A stretch of 64,000 bases of DNA from Lunularia cruciata (taxonomy: Eukaryota; Streptophyta; Marchantiopsida; Lunulariales; Lunulariaceae), in assembly GCA_948567375.1 (NCBI GenBank), contig OX419755.1:26242517-26306516 (forward strand), written 5' to 3'. A program made the position numbers and the translations under genes. Position 1 is the stretch's first letter. Every line of letters starts with the position of its first letter. The notes under the pieces were generated by a model, which worked only from the letters and a program-made list of their open reading frames with translations, did no database searches and was not told where the DNA came from. Shown one piece after another: positions 11,327 to 22,684 of this stretch.

Positions 11327-14300
11327 CTAACAATTATACCATTCTATAACATCTCTACCAACCTGCAGATCTGAAATGACAATGCACCTCTTCATATTTG
11401 CCTCTTCAAAAATCTCAGATTTGTTACTACTCTGATCAATGCCTACCTTGACTTTGGCTTCCAAACCCAATGTTCCTTCATGAATTTCCCCTTCTTTGGG
11501 TCTATCTAATTCTACTCCTAAATCCTCTATTTCTACTATCTCTTCACTACAAACTACAATTGCACTCCTATCTACTCTATCTACATTGTTATCTTCTAAC
11601 CCACTCTTCTCTAATGTCTCAAGTAACTCACTTGAAGACACTTGCACTCCTACTTCTACTACTTTGTCCTTCTTTACTAACTTTGTCTCACTATGAAGTC
11701 TATCTAAGTTTGATCTAACAAGATCTATTTTGAGACTCATGTTATCTCCTACCTCTAACATCTTTCTATCTGCACAATCTCTCAGATGAATCAAAAGATT
11801 ATTGAATTCCGTGTCCTTTTCCTTCCTCTTTCTTGTCTCATGCACCAACAACTTCAACTTGTGCAGTCTTGCTTCTCCTAACTTTATCTTGGCTTCAGTA
11901 ATGAGCATTGCTTTCAACTCCTTTAGCACTACTCCTACTACATCCAACTCCATCCTCAAAACTATCTTCTCCTTACTTCTCTCCTCCTCCAGCTCATTCC
12001 AATACATCATCAACTCATCCTCAAACTCAGCCTTCAATGCTTCCTTCTCTTTTTTATTCAAGACTAGTTTATCTTCAGCTCCTCTTAGCAATCCACGCAA
12101 TCGTTCTTCCTCTTGACTATGCTCTGTTAACTCTTGTTGACTCTTGTTGCTAGGCTTGGTCCTTCTTGGCTGTGCTCTTCTCTTCTACTCTCCAACTCTT
12201 GCTTCATTATTGTTGCACTCGCCTTTGAATGTATAACCTCCACTCAGGCATCAACAATTTCTCTTTTCATTACCTCAACCAATGGCAGCTTCTCCTTCAA
12301 TTCCTCACTACACTTCACCAAGTCCTCCTTCATAGCTTTTGAGCTTTTACTTTGAAAAACTGCCTCTACTCAAAGTTCTTTGGCTTCTGTCTCTACTTGA
12401 GTTAATTTGCTTCTCAACACCGAGGTCTCCTCACTCCATTTGCTATGACCGCTAACTCATCCCTCACTTCCGGATGAGAACTCATTATCTTTGCTTTCTT
12501 TTGTTGTAGAAACACCAACAAGGAACACACAATCTTTGACAAATCCTCAACTCCATCACATTTTCCCCCCACTGTCTCTAGTGGCTTTGCCTCTGGCAGG
12601 TAGTTCTTTGACAGGTGCTTCATCCCAAAGATGTGATCTTTGTATCTTCAATGTCTCTCCATCCAAAATCTCTTATTTGGTTGTAGCTTTGCTTGGTCCA
12701 ATGATTAAAACTTGCGTACTTCTTTTCCCCTTGGAAACTCTTGGAAATACCAAGGCCCCCTCTTCTTCTTTTTCATACTCGTGCTTGGTTGTTGACAACC
12801 CCATACTAGGCTTCTCTGCTTCCATAATCCTTTCTTTGGATTGACAGACTTCAATTTCTCCTTCATTGCCACTACTCAACTCTTCACTTTGCAACGTAAA
12901 TTCTTCTTCTTCTCTTGAGGCTTCTCCCTTTGACTTCGTTTCCACTTCTGATTCCTCCTCCAACTTTGATTCCTTCATTTCCACCGGTGTGGGCTTTTGG
13001 TTATGTTTTTGTAGCTGTTGAGGCTCCACCGGCATAATTTGTCCTTTGGATCTACTCCACCTCTTAGGTATGGGTATATCCAAAGTTACTATATTCTCCT
13101 TTTTGCTCTTCATGTAGTAATCATCACCTTCATGAACCCTCTCAATGTAGTATTGTTCATCCGCATCAGCTTCCTTTTGTAAATTTGGGTGAAAGTGGGA
13201 CAGCATTCATCCTCTCTCCTCCAAGCTCAGCAAATTCAGCCCAAAGTAGAAATTGAGCCACAAAGGGTACAAAATAGTGGGGCTTCATATCCATTCTCCA
13301 ACTAGTGATCATCTGTCCCACTGGTGCAAACATTTTGCCCAGTCCACCGCCTCTCTTACAAACATTTGATGGAAGAATATTGCTTGTTGCATTGTTACAT
13401 AGGTGGTTTGCTCTGGCTTGAACATAGCCATCATTGCAATGGATCCTTATAACTATCCACCTTGTACCCATTCTTGGTGCGAGGTCTATTGAAAGAATTC
13501 CTCACCTCAACAATTTCTTCCAAAGCATCACACTTCCAATAGAAGGTGACACCTCCTACCTCTCTTGCTTCTCTCCCTAGGACTAAAATCCAATCCGACT
13601 CAATCCATTGAGCCAGATTTCCTCTCTTCCCTTCATGCTTAGGCCCATCCTTGAAATTGCTAGCGGTAATCTCTACCATGAACTTGGAAAGCTCAAATTC
13701 TAGTTCTAGGCCAGAAATGTGATACAAAGTCTTGATAAGACTTCAATCCTCACCACTACATTTAATCTATGCATTGCAAGACCCTTACTTCATGCTGCTT
13801 ATTCACTTTTGGGGCCATCATGTGCTTCCTCACTCTCTATCTATAAATATCAACCCAAGACTCTAACCTACTACTCTTGCGTACTCGCAGTTTGCATTCG
13901 TTTAGGTTGACTCTAAATAGGGACAAGATAATGTCTAGACATTGCAGCATTTCCTCTTTGAAATCTCAATTTTATAGTCCTTTGCTGACCGTCATTCTTT
14001 AGTTGCTTCCTTGTGTTACTCATCAATTTTGTGAGCTTATTTCCTATCACTTTCAAGAACATCTTGGTCCCGAGGTAGTCACTTTCTTCCCATGCCCTTT
14101 TTTCATTGGCAAAACCCAAGAAAGGTTTTTATAGGTTCCTCAAATCAAGGGGTGCTCCACAATACAATGTCCTTTATCATTGTCTTCATACTTCTTTTTG
14201 TCCAATCTGATTCCTTTTGTCTTTGACTTGAGGTTGACTTTGGGTTGACTCAAATACATGTTCCTTTTATTTCTTCCATGTTTAGCCATTCTTCAGCTTT

Positions 14301-14330
14301 ACCAATGCACTTCTTCTTTAAAACTCAAAA
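11327..14330 (-). pseudogene. Coiled-coil protein of CC element, copy 2 (broken)
   Basis: Collinear homolog of the copy 1 protein, in pieces at 14119-13913, 13727-13431, 13471-12673, 12623-12414 and 12100-11327. It repeats the landmarks EESDYLG, KFLKVIGN, a Trp-rich block ending FYWKCDALEEI, the shared QQAIFFHQMF block, YYIERVHEGDDYY, EEFTLQSEELSSGNEGE and the C-terminal coiled coil (LHKLKLLVHETRKRKEKD, VGVQVS, GVELDRPKEGEI). The longest uninterrupted piece is 257 codons. Copies 1 and 2 agree at many residues but carry different frameshifts. Function unknown: no catalytic signature is seen, and the acidic linker plus heptad-like stretches suggest a structural or gag-like role only by analogy. 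Confidence 0.6.
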
Positions 14331-14414
14331 AAAAAATATGGGTATCACACTTGTGCCTTATATAACTCAATCTTCAAGGTCGTCACCTCTTTGTCTCGTG
14401 CACAAATCTGTTTC

Positions 14415-14687
14415 TTATGTTCTATCTTTTGTTGTTTGATCCCATGATTGTGTACTCATACCTCCACCTATGCTCTCCATAAATCTCCAACACATTTCTC
14501 CCATCTTTTCTACTCCACCTTCCTCTATTGTTTTCTCCCACTCATGACAATTCTCTCCTTTGATCTTGAACCACTCCTTGATCTTCTTGAGCTCCTCACA
14601 AGCTCTTACCTTCTCCTTGTTAGCTACTTGAGCAACCCAATGAGGATGAGTCAACAACTTCACATGGTTAGTGATGGTCTTATCCAA
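14415..14687 (-). pseudogene. Unrecognised charged/coiled-coil ORF interrupted by CC copy 2
   Basis: A 90-codon minus-strand frame with a Lys/Glu-rich helix (KEKVRACEELKKIKEWFK) and a Trp-containing segment (HPHWVAQVANKE). Downstream on the minus strand the frame soon meets stops and then the CC insertion. A similar charged frame resumes at about 10590-10400, so the two may be halves of one older ORF. I do not recognise the family. Codon-level decay suggests it belonged to a repeat rather than an active gene. Confidence 0.35.
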
Positions 14688-14689
14688 TT

Positions 14690-15309
14690 CATAGTATTAG
14701 GGGAGAATTTGTTTCCAACGCTTGAAAAAATAGACCTATCATATTGATCATTGCACATAAGGGAGGTCTTTGATTGGTGATATGAATATAAAGCATACAT
14801 GTCCTTGCAAATTTCTAAGAGTTACCCTTGTTTTGGAGCTTTTCATATGTATTTGCATCTTAATCTAGATGGACGTATTATGGAAGTTATCTAGTTATGT
14901 TCTTGTAAGATGAGGTATTTTGTCTTTTTAGGATGATGCACCATAGAGTGAAAATTACACTTTGTTAAGGGAACATGGGAGAGGAGATGGGGCACAAACT
15001 CTCATTCTCTCATCAGTCTATTAGAAGTCTCATTGAATATAGATAGGAGATGGTTTTAGACAATTTCTTGTCATAGCTAAGGGCTTATGTGTGGCTATAC
15101 CTTCATTCTTTGTGCTTGGGGATTATTTGGAGCTCATGGCTTGTGCACACACTTTGTAGTTTTGATTCTCAATTACTTATATTGCCTACACATCTACACT
15201 TTGTAGTTTTGACTCTAAGATTCTTATATTGCACAGACATGTGATCAATACTATTGAGTTTTATGTCTCCAATCTATGGAAGGGGACTTTCTCAATTATG
15301 GTGGATAGA
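14690..15309. other. Non-coding stretch with a 48-bp tandem duplication
   Basis: No gene seen. ACACTTTGTAGTTTTGA occurs at 15148 and 15196 as part of a two-copy tandem repeat of about 48 bp that ends near 15243. Confidence 0.5.
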
Positions 15310-16049
15310 TGTAATACTCCGAGGACAAGAGAAGAGAGAAAACACAGATTGCACACTCAAACATTTGATGCCCCAAGGGAGCACCTTCTCTTTATTATAT
15401 AGACAAATAGGATCTCCTCCAAGGAAGCTCCACCATAGGATTAGGGACATAGATAGGTGACATGTCAGCAAGCTCCACCCTTGGATTACTGGCTTGGATG
15501 GGTGACCTGTCTGGTCTAGGTCCTATCTGGTTGGTCAAATGAGCTTTGACCGGAGGGAATCTTTTAGGGAATCTTCCTGTAGGAATCTCAGAATCACATG
15601 AGTAAGGTACCGTTGGAAAGCTCTCAACGAGACAAACCAGGGGGGAGTGAAGGCCAGCATTTCCTCTATTGGGGGGGGGAATCTGCACATTTTCGAGGCC
15701 TAATTCATCCGTTTAGGCCTCCGAAATTGCCTTCAAAGATTTCAGGCATATTTTGGTTCCTACTCTATTCGTAGAAGTCCCCTTTTGGTGATACCTCTTT
15801 CTGATCTGTTTAGTCCATCATGTGTAACATCCTTTCAGATGTTACCAAACCAATTCTCACCTTTAAATCATATGTCTAGCTATTGGTTCTAAGGTTCTCA
15901 AGTCTATTTCGGTTTCTGCCCTATTAGTAGAAGTACTCTTTTGGTGATACTTCTATCTGATCTATTTTGACCATCATGTATAACATCATTCTAGATGTTA
16001 CCAAACCAAATTTCACATCTAGATCATATGGCTAACCCTTGGTATTACA
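15310..16049 (-). mobile_element. CvA solo LTR (740 bp) with perfect target duplication
   Basis: Full-length CvA LTR in minus orientation, plus-strand ends TGTAATACTCC and GGTATTACA. A perfect target duplication ATAGA flanks it (15305-15309 and 16050-16054). It has the TATA-like TATATAATA (seen on the minus strand near 15400) and both ~150-bp tandem units. It resembles the LTR at 50332-51069 closely and looks recent. No internal sequence remains. Confidence 0.9.
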
Positions 16050-16290
16050 ATAGATTTCATTCTCAATTGTTCTAATTTGTTTTTCTAGTTATTGCATAGA
16101 CTCTTGACTATCATTATATTTTAATGTGGTGATAGATTTGAACTACTTGAGAGACTTGGGCTGATGCTTGTACTTTATTTTACATAAGCCCATGGCTCAG
16201 ATGTCTACCTTGTTATGTATTTGGGGCATCCAAAAGTCCACCTTGCAGATTTATGTATTTAGTTAACATGTTTTTTATTGCTTCTTTTTT

Positions 16291-16859
16291 TGTAATAGCC
16301 TAAAAAGCACACAAGATTGGAACTCTAATAAAACACTAATGCCCCAAAATAGCACCTTGTCTTTATTATATAGTAAAGAAAATTCCGCCAAAAGTAGCTA
16401 CACCATTAGATTATATATATGGATTTGTGATATGTTAGCCAGCTACATCCTTGGATTAGTTGTATAGATTGTTGATATGTCAATCTCTGTCCTATTTGGT
16501 TGGTAAAACAAGTTTGACCAAAGAGAATCTTTGGAGAATATTTTTGTAGGAAACTCAAAACAATATGGATGAGGTATTGTTGGAAAGATTGCAACAAGAC
16601 AAAAAAGGAAGAGAGAATACAATACCTTCTCCCTAAAGAAAGAGTAAAATTTCTTTTTTGCAAGTCCTTATTCTTTTATTAGGCCTTTGAAATCAACTCT
16701 AAAGTTTTTGATGTATTTTTGACTTCTACCCTATTAGTGGAAATCCTCTTTTGGTGATTCCTTTATCTAATCTACTTAGACCATCATGTATAATATCCTT
16801 AAGGATATTACTAAGCTAATTTTCATTTGTAGTTAATTTGTCTAGCTAATGGTATAACA
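16291..16859 (-). repeat. 3' LTR of the minus-strand CvA element
   Basis: 569 bp, plus-strand ends TGTAATAGCC and GGTATAACA. It is shorter than the 740-bp CvA LTRs because it holds a single ~150-bp unit. Directly adjacent, on the plus-strand right, are the chromodomain and integrase of the element. Confidence 0.8.
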
Positions 16860-16879
16860 AACTTCACTCCATTTAAAAC

Positions 16880-19800
16880 ACAATGTACTCATTGCAAAGT
16901 TGGTGCTCAAAATCTTGCACTACTATTGATGCATTGGTCAAGTTAGCTGTAGGTTCCCAAGTGGCCTCATACAATAGGTAGCCTTTCCAACGGACAAGAT
17001 ATTTCACACACTAATGGCAAGTACCTCTAATGCATTTTTGCAAAATGCACTCTACTTTGTATTCCTCTATTCCATCAATGAGTGTTGGGCACGGTTGAGC
17101 TTCTTGTATGGAAGGAAAGTGTGGTAGGCATAACACTATAGCAAAGAAATGTGAGATATTGGATGGATATTCATATGTGAGGTAGCTCAAGATGATATGT
17201 CCTTGCTCTTATTTGTAGGATGATGTGAAAAGGACCAATGAAGTGGAGAATCATCTTACAAGGGCCAACCAATGTAATGTTGGTGGTAGATAGCAACACT
17301 TGATCCTTATGATGGCAATGTGCATCTATGTATTGTTTCTAGCAATTTTGGGCTATTTGTAACCTATTCTTGGCATTCTCCATGCCTTGTTGAATTTGAG
17401 ACACAAAAGTGTTGACAACATCAACTTTGGTAGTCATTGAGCTAACCTTTTCCAAGATTGAAGGTGTGAAAGGGTATTCTTTATACATGAGGAAGAATGG
17501 TGTGAGTTTTGTAGAGTGTTCATTGCATTGTTGTAGGAAAATTCCACCTGAGGAAGGAGTGTGTCCTACCTTTCTTGCTCCTCCAAAATGAAGCCATGTA
17601 GCATGCCCTTGATAGTGCAATTGGCCCACTTTTTTTTTCTAATGGTTTGTGGATAGTAGGCCAAGGAAATTGCATGTTTGGTTTTGAAGACTCCAAAGAG
17701 TGTTATCCAAAACAAACTAGTGAATTGAGTGTTGTAATTTGTGACGAGTACTTGAGATGTGCCATGTTGAGAAAATATTATAGCTAAGTACAATTGAGCC
17801 AATGGCAATGTAGACACATCCTTGCTTGTAGGACACAAATGAATCATTTTGCTCAATCAATCCACAAAGACTACAATGGAATCAAAACCTAAGGTGGTCT
17901 TGGGCAATTCACAAACTAGATCCATACTAACCTACTCCCAATGTTATGTAGGGAGTTGAAGGAGACCTGCAAGAGCTTGGTTAGGAGCTTTATTTTGTTG
18001 AAAAAGGAGGTAGCTTTGGATATATTCCATCACATCTTGGCTCATCTTGGACCGCATAATAATTGCATTTGATTGCATCTAAACTCCAAAATGACTTGCA
18101 ATAGTGGAATCATGACACTCAACAAGAATGTTGGTTCATAGGTCTGAAGCACTGGAGATCCATAACTTGCTATCTAGGAAGGTGAGTCCTTAGGTATAGG
18201 TGACGCCCTTGGATGATTGAGCACCTATAATCTGCAGATCAGTCTTTGTAGACTCCAAAATCTACATCTAAAAATATGGGTGAATCTTGATCAATAAAAC
18301 AAGATTTTTCACTATAGGCATTCAAGTGAATGCATCTGCAAGTTGCTCTTGCACTCCACATATGTAATAATCACATTACATCATAGTCTCTACTTTGCTT
18401 AATGAATCTATTGACAAGGTAGGTCTTTTTGTGTCTCCAAATAGACTAGTGGTATGTGGTATATCTCAACTACAAATGCCTTTTGCCAAGAAAGTGCTTC
18501 CTATGCTTGGTAGTAAGGACAATTTTCAACTCTTCTTGTTTGGTGGTGTGATAACTATGCTCTATTGGTAATAGTTTGAGAGAATTATGAAGCTAGGTTC
18601 CATCCGTCTTCCCATTCTTGTTGTAGAATTGCTCTTATTGCAACACTTGATGCATCTATAGCTAACTTGATTGAATGTTTGGAATCATATCATTTCAAGA
18701 TTGGTGCATGTACTAATCCATTTTTCAATGCTTGAAAGGCAAGTTTTTGTGCGGTTCCCCATATCTATCTCTTATTGTTGCCAAGTAAGGATGTTAACGG
18801 TTGTGCAACCTTGGAGAAGTCCTTGATAAAATGATGATAGAATCCAGTTAATCCCAAGAAACTATTGATTTGAGTTTGATCCTCTAGAGCACCCCAATTT
18901 TGAATGACATCAATTTTACCTATTAAAATTTGGATACCTTTTGCATTTACTCTATGATCCAAGTAATAGACCTCAAACTTGCCAAACTTGCACTTTGAGA
19001 TTTTGGTATAAAACTTATTCTTTTGCAAAATTTGGAGAACTTCTTGTATATTTTGCTTATGCTCCTTCATTGTCCTACTATAAACTAATAGATCATCTAG
19101 AAAAATGAGAATATACTTGTCTAAGTATGAATGAAATATGTCATTCATCAAATTGTAATACAAATAGCTAGATAGATGATCTAGAGATGAAATTTGGTTT
19201 GCTAACATTTGGAAGGATGTTATACATGATGGAATAAGATAGATAAGCTAGAGTTATCACCAAAAGAGTACTTCTACTTATAGGCCAAAAACCGAAACAT
19301 GCTTGGAAAATTTAGAATCAATAGCTAGGCATATGATCTAGAGGTGAAACTTGGGGTGGTGACATTTGCAAGGATGTTACACATGATGGAGAACACAGAT
19401 CAGATAGAGGTATCACCAAAAGAGCACTTCTACTAATAGGGCAAAAGCCAAAATAGATCAAAACTTTAGAGGCAATTTTGGAGGCCTAAACGGAGGAATT
19501 AGGCCTAAAAAATGTGTAAAATTCTCCCAAATGGAAGATAGGCTAGCCTTTTGGTTTGTCTCACCAAGAGCTTTTCTATGGTACCTCACCCACTAGATCT
19601 TGAGAGTCTTATAGGAAGATTCCCTAAAAGATTCCCTCCGGTCAAAGCCTGTTTGACCAACCAGATGGGACCAAGACCAACATGTCACCCATCCAAGCAA
19701 GTAATCTAAGGGTGGAGCTAGCTGACAGGTCACCTATCCATGTACTTAATCCTATGGTGGAGGTTCATTGGAGGAGATCCTCCTTGGCTATATAATAAAG

Positions 19801-20950
19801 AGAAGGTGCTCCTTTGGGACATTGAAGGATTGAGTGTGAACACTTTGTTTTCTCTCTTGTATTTCTCTTGAAGATTTCTCTTGTCCTTGGAGTATTTTAT
19901 AAACTCATGAAAGTGGCTGGGGTATTGGTGAGGCTGAATTGCATTGCAAGGTACTCAAAGTGACCATATATTGTTCAAAAGGCAATTTTGAGCATGTCTA
20001 CTTCTGCAATCTTGATTTGGTTATACTTACTCCGCATGTTGAGTTTGGTGAAGTGTTTTGCCCTATTGAGTTTATCAAATAGGTCATTCATTCAAGGTAA
20101 TGGATATTTTTCTTCACTCTTTGTTGGTTTAGGCCCCAATAATCAATACATATCTGCAACATCCCATCCTTCTTCTTCTTCATAAACAAGATAGGAACCC
20201 CATATGGTGATACTCTAGGTAAGATGAACTCTTTCTATAGCATATCTTCAATTTGAGCCTTGCACCTCTCCAACTCATTTGGTGCTAGTCGGTATGGAGC
20301 TTTGCAAGGAGGTGTACTCCATGGAAGTATCTCAATACTATGATCTATTGTCTTTCTTGGTGGTAATCCTAAGGTAAATCATCAAAAAATACATCCTTAA
20401 ATTCATCTACTACATCTTTCAATTTTTTCATTGAGTTCTGCACTCTAGACTTCTCTTACTAGACCCATGAAACACCTATATGTCTTACTTATAGTTGTTA
20501 TCCCTATGACATAGAGAGGCAATCCTTACCTTTGGGATATAATCATATCTCCAACTATCTTCCATTGGCTAGTTCTCACTATTTCCTTTGCCAATCTACA
20601 GTGGGGTTGTAGTGCTCTATCCATAACATACCCAAGGTCACATCATGACAAGCTAACCATATCACTTGCCACTTGATTTCTTCCTTATACTCTCCTATAG
20701 AGAGTGTGACTTTTCTAGAGAATGACTCAATCCTCTATATATGACCATTAGGTAATTCTTCCCCTTGCATCTTGCTCTAGCTCCATCCCCAAGCTTATTG
20801 CAATAGAGTAAGACAAGAAATTTTCTATTGCTCTAAGGTCTATCAATACTCTACCAAATTGCCTTGGTGGACTTCATCTATGACAATAATTGGGCATTGA
20901 TCTTCCTCAATCTTTGCATACTTGTCCTCTTCTTCCCTTGCTTTTGCTCC
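16880..20950 (-). pseudogene. CvA pol: protease-RT-RNase H-integrase-chromodomain (broken)
   Basis: Minus-strand polyprotein that copies and integrates the element. PR near 20830-20900 has its active site decayed to D-L-R-A where 50332-55235 has D-P-G-A. The RT before the palm end is at 19900-20340 (YGHFEY, then TNTPATFMSL), and continues after the inserted solo LTR at 19153-18765 with MNDIF, the catalytic IFLDD and LVYSRTM. RNase H spans about 18300-18760. Integrase is read at 17856-17339 (DVSTLPLAQLYL, IIFSQHGTSQVLV, YYPQT). The chromodomain, which binds histone marks in chromoviruses, is at about 16900-17070 (YLVRWKGY, then EATWEP). Many stops and frameshifts show it is dead. Confidence 0.8.
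19154..19899 (+). mobile_element. CvA solo LTR (746 bp) inside CvA RT
   Basis: Plus-orientation CvA LTR beginning TGTAATACAA and ending GGAGTATTTTA (terminal CA decayed). It splits the minus-strand RT between the codons for MSL and MNDIF, which are adjacent in the intact RT at about 53870. Flanks CAAAT (19149-19153) and TAAAC (19900-19904) share the central AAA, consistent with a decayed 5-bp duplication. It carries two ~150-bp units, unlike its host's LTRs. Confidence 0.8.
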
Positions 20951-20959
20951 TTTCTTTTG

Positions 20960-22075
20960 TGCTAATAAGGCCATGCAGTACATTTAATTGTAATCTTCAT
21001 TTTCCAATGTGATTTTAGTATCTTCATCCTTAATTTGTCCTCTAGATTGTTCAAAGGTTGCTTGTATGGAAGCCAAGGGCCAATAGTGAAACGTGCACAA
21101 AAATTGATGGCTATGTACCAAAATTGTATATAATTGTACGAACATTGTTTTTCTACTTGAACCCCTTCTTCCTTGGGGACTCCATCTCTCCTTTCTTTGA
21201 CATGTCCTTGATCTCCTTGGAATTGTTTAGTTTTATGATTTAAAAAAATGTTTCCCAACTCCAAAAGAAATAGTCCACCAAAGTGTGGTGGTTTAGATTT
21301 ATGGTGTTGTGTTAAGGCTACTCCTTCATTGCCTCCAAGTGATCTTGCTATTCTTTGAGCACAAGCAATGGTTTCAAAAATTGTTTCAAGGATTTTGTAC
21401 CATCACCTCATGTCAAATTTTCTCTTTTAATCCCCATTTGAAGTTGTTAAGAGCTTTTTCGAAGCTCATATTAGTTATGGCAACTTTTAGGTCAAGAAAT
21501 ACATCCATGTATTCTTGGATGTTATTTTTTTGCTTCAACCTCCATAGATGGATTTGAGCCATCTGTTCAAGATCCACCAGTTGGAAATTCTTCAACAATT
21601 CTTCTTGCATTGCCATCCAAGTGATCTTCCTTCCTTCTATCAACATTGATCATTCCTAAGTATTGTACCAAGTGAGAGCTTTATCAATCAAGTACCCACA
21701 TGCAAACATGCATGTAGAAAAATATTTTATCTTTGTTGTGAATAATCAAAGGTATCAATTTATTCTCAAGATCCAGTTCTCCACTACTCCTATAGAGGAT
21801 TATCTCTTGTAAGACTCAATGTTGCATATCGTCTTCATTCATAGTAACAATGTGGCTTCATTGTTGACCAAGGTTTAGGTCATTATTGTGGGTGATTCTA
21901 TAGGTACTTTGGCCATTTTCATTGGGTTTTTGGACAATCTCTCCTCTTGCATTACATAATCATTCCTAAATGTATGTACTTGACTTTGTAATACCTCCAT
22001 TTTCATCTTGATCTCTCAAAACTTGTTCAACATCCCTTGCATTCCTTGCATCGAATCTTGCAACTACAACTCCAT
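20960..22075 (-). pseudogene. CvA gag (broken; shared stops)
   Basis: Minus-strand gag with the same order as the copy at 51673: ATG at 22075, in-frame TAG at codon 4 (22066-22064), TGA at codon 20 (22018-22016), and TGA at 21748-21746. The capsid part is open at 21646-21413 (ITWMAMQEELLKNFQLVD, QEYMDVFLDL, ALNNFKWGLKE). The nucleocapsid knuckle near 21110 has lost its Cys pattern. The first three stops recur in the other two CvA copies. The later TAG of those copies is CAA here. Confidence 0.7.
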
Positions 22076-22116
22076 GATTTATATACAATATAGACTCTTG
22101 GCATATATTTCCTACT

Positions 22117-22320
22117 TCAATATAGGATCAATATGATCAATTGGGAAGTAGCACAAACTATTAAGACTACCATTAGAACCTTAGAGGCTAGCACTTGTTG
22201 ATAATACTCCTCACCAAAATTGCAAACTAAAAAATCTCTAAACGTCACTTTTGGTCTAACTACATAATGGATTTCTATCCAAGTGTTGAAAGGAAGAAGA
22301 TTTGATACATTTTGATCCAT
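22117..22320 (-). CDS. CvA leader ORF b (67 aa), conserved small ORF
   Basis: A small ORF between the primer site and gag. It shares its length and most residues with 51436-51639 and 62700-62903: start MD, then NVSNLLPFNT, an FRDF motif, NFGEEYYQQV and a C-terminal IILILY. It stays open in all three CvA copies although gag does not. No known domain or signal peptide is recognised. It has hydrophobic stretches at the C-terminus but no clear membrane segment. Function unknown. It may be a leader peptide or the second half of a longer protein with leader ORF a. Confidence 0.55.
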   Translation of the reverse strand: MDQNVSNLLPFNTWIEIHYVVRPKVTFRDFLVCNFGEEYYQQVLASKVLMVVLIVCATSQLIILILY

Positions 22321-22321
22321 T

Positions 22322-22546
22322 GTATCATAATAGAATTTAAATTGTCAAATCCCACTCCTTATTGTATATCACAATAGGTAGAATCATGGAGTTTGGCAAA
22401 TTCATTATTATGTCCATGAAATCCACTCCAAAATGGTAAACAAGGAACACTCTCACTTGCTCACATTAGATGTACATAATCTCAATGTGAAAAGGATTGA
22501 GGAAGGAAAAATAAGGTGCTAGAAATTATCTTCCATGAGGATCCAT
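22322..22546 (-). pseudogene. CvA leader ORF a remnant
   Basis: Minus-strand counterpart of the open frame 51210-51431. From ATG at 22546 it reads MDPHGR, then a stop, and later NPFHIE, VYHFGVDFMD and KEWDLTI before a stop. Two in-frame stops break it here, while the copy at 51210 is open. Confidence 0.5.
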
Positions 22547-22672
22547 TCCATTCTCTCTCCAAAACACCCAAGTTTGCAATCTACACTACTCTTTCTATCT
22601 TCAAAATTACTCAGTCTCAATAGCTTGTGTTCTTCCAAGCAGAGTGATCCACTCATTGGATTAGAGCACCTA

Positions 22673-22683
22673 CTTTGATACCA
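22673..22683 (-). promoter_or_regulatory. Primer binding site (initiator Met tRNA type)
   Basis: One base inside the 5' LTR end the minus strand reads TGGTATCAAAG, two changes from the plant initiator-Met site TGGTATCAGAGC also seen at 51071. It primes minus-strand DNA synthesis. Confidence 0.8.
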
Positions 22684-22684
22684 T

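Larger units (their letters stand above)
10591..14349 (-). mobile_element. CC element copy 2 (3.76 kb) with perfect target duplication
   Basis: Second copy, in the same strand and order as copy 1, 1.7 kb away. Left end TTTGACAACC, right end GGTATCACA. A perfect 5-bp duplication CTTGT flanks it (10586-10590 and 14350-14354). The outermost bases of the two ends are loosely inverted (minus-strand start TGTGATACCC, and the opposite end read inward TGTGACAACCC in copy 1). No long terminal repeat joins the two ends: the first 700 bp and last 650 bp do not resemble each other. It carries a 79-bp internal tandem duplication near the left end that copy 1 lacks. Confidence 0.75.

Noticed and set aside
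12792..12802. TTGACAACCCC inside CC copy 2, resembling the element's left end and so a possible inner LTR edge
   Set aside because: Copy 1 has a different sequence at this place and the reading frame is coding through it, so the match is coincidental.
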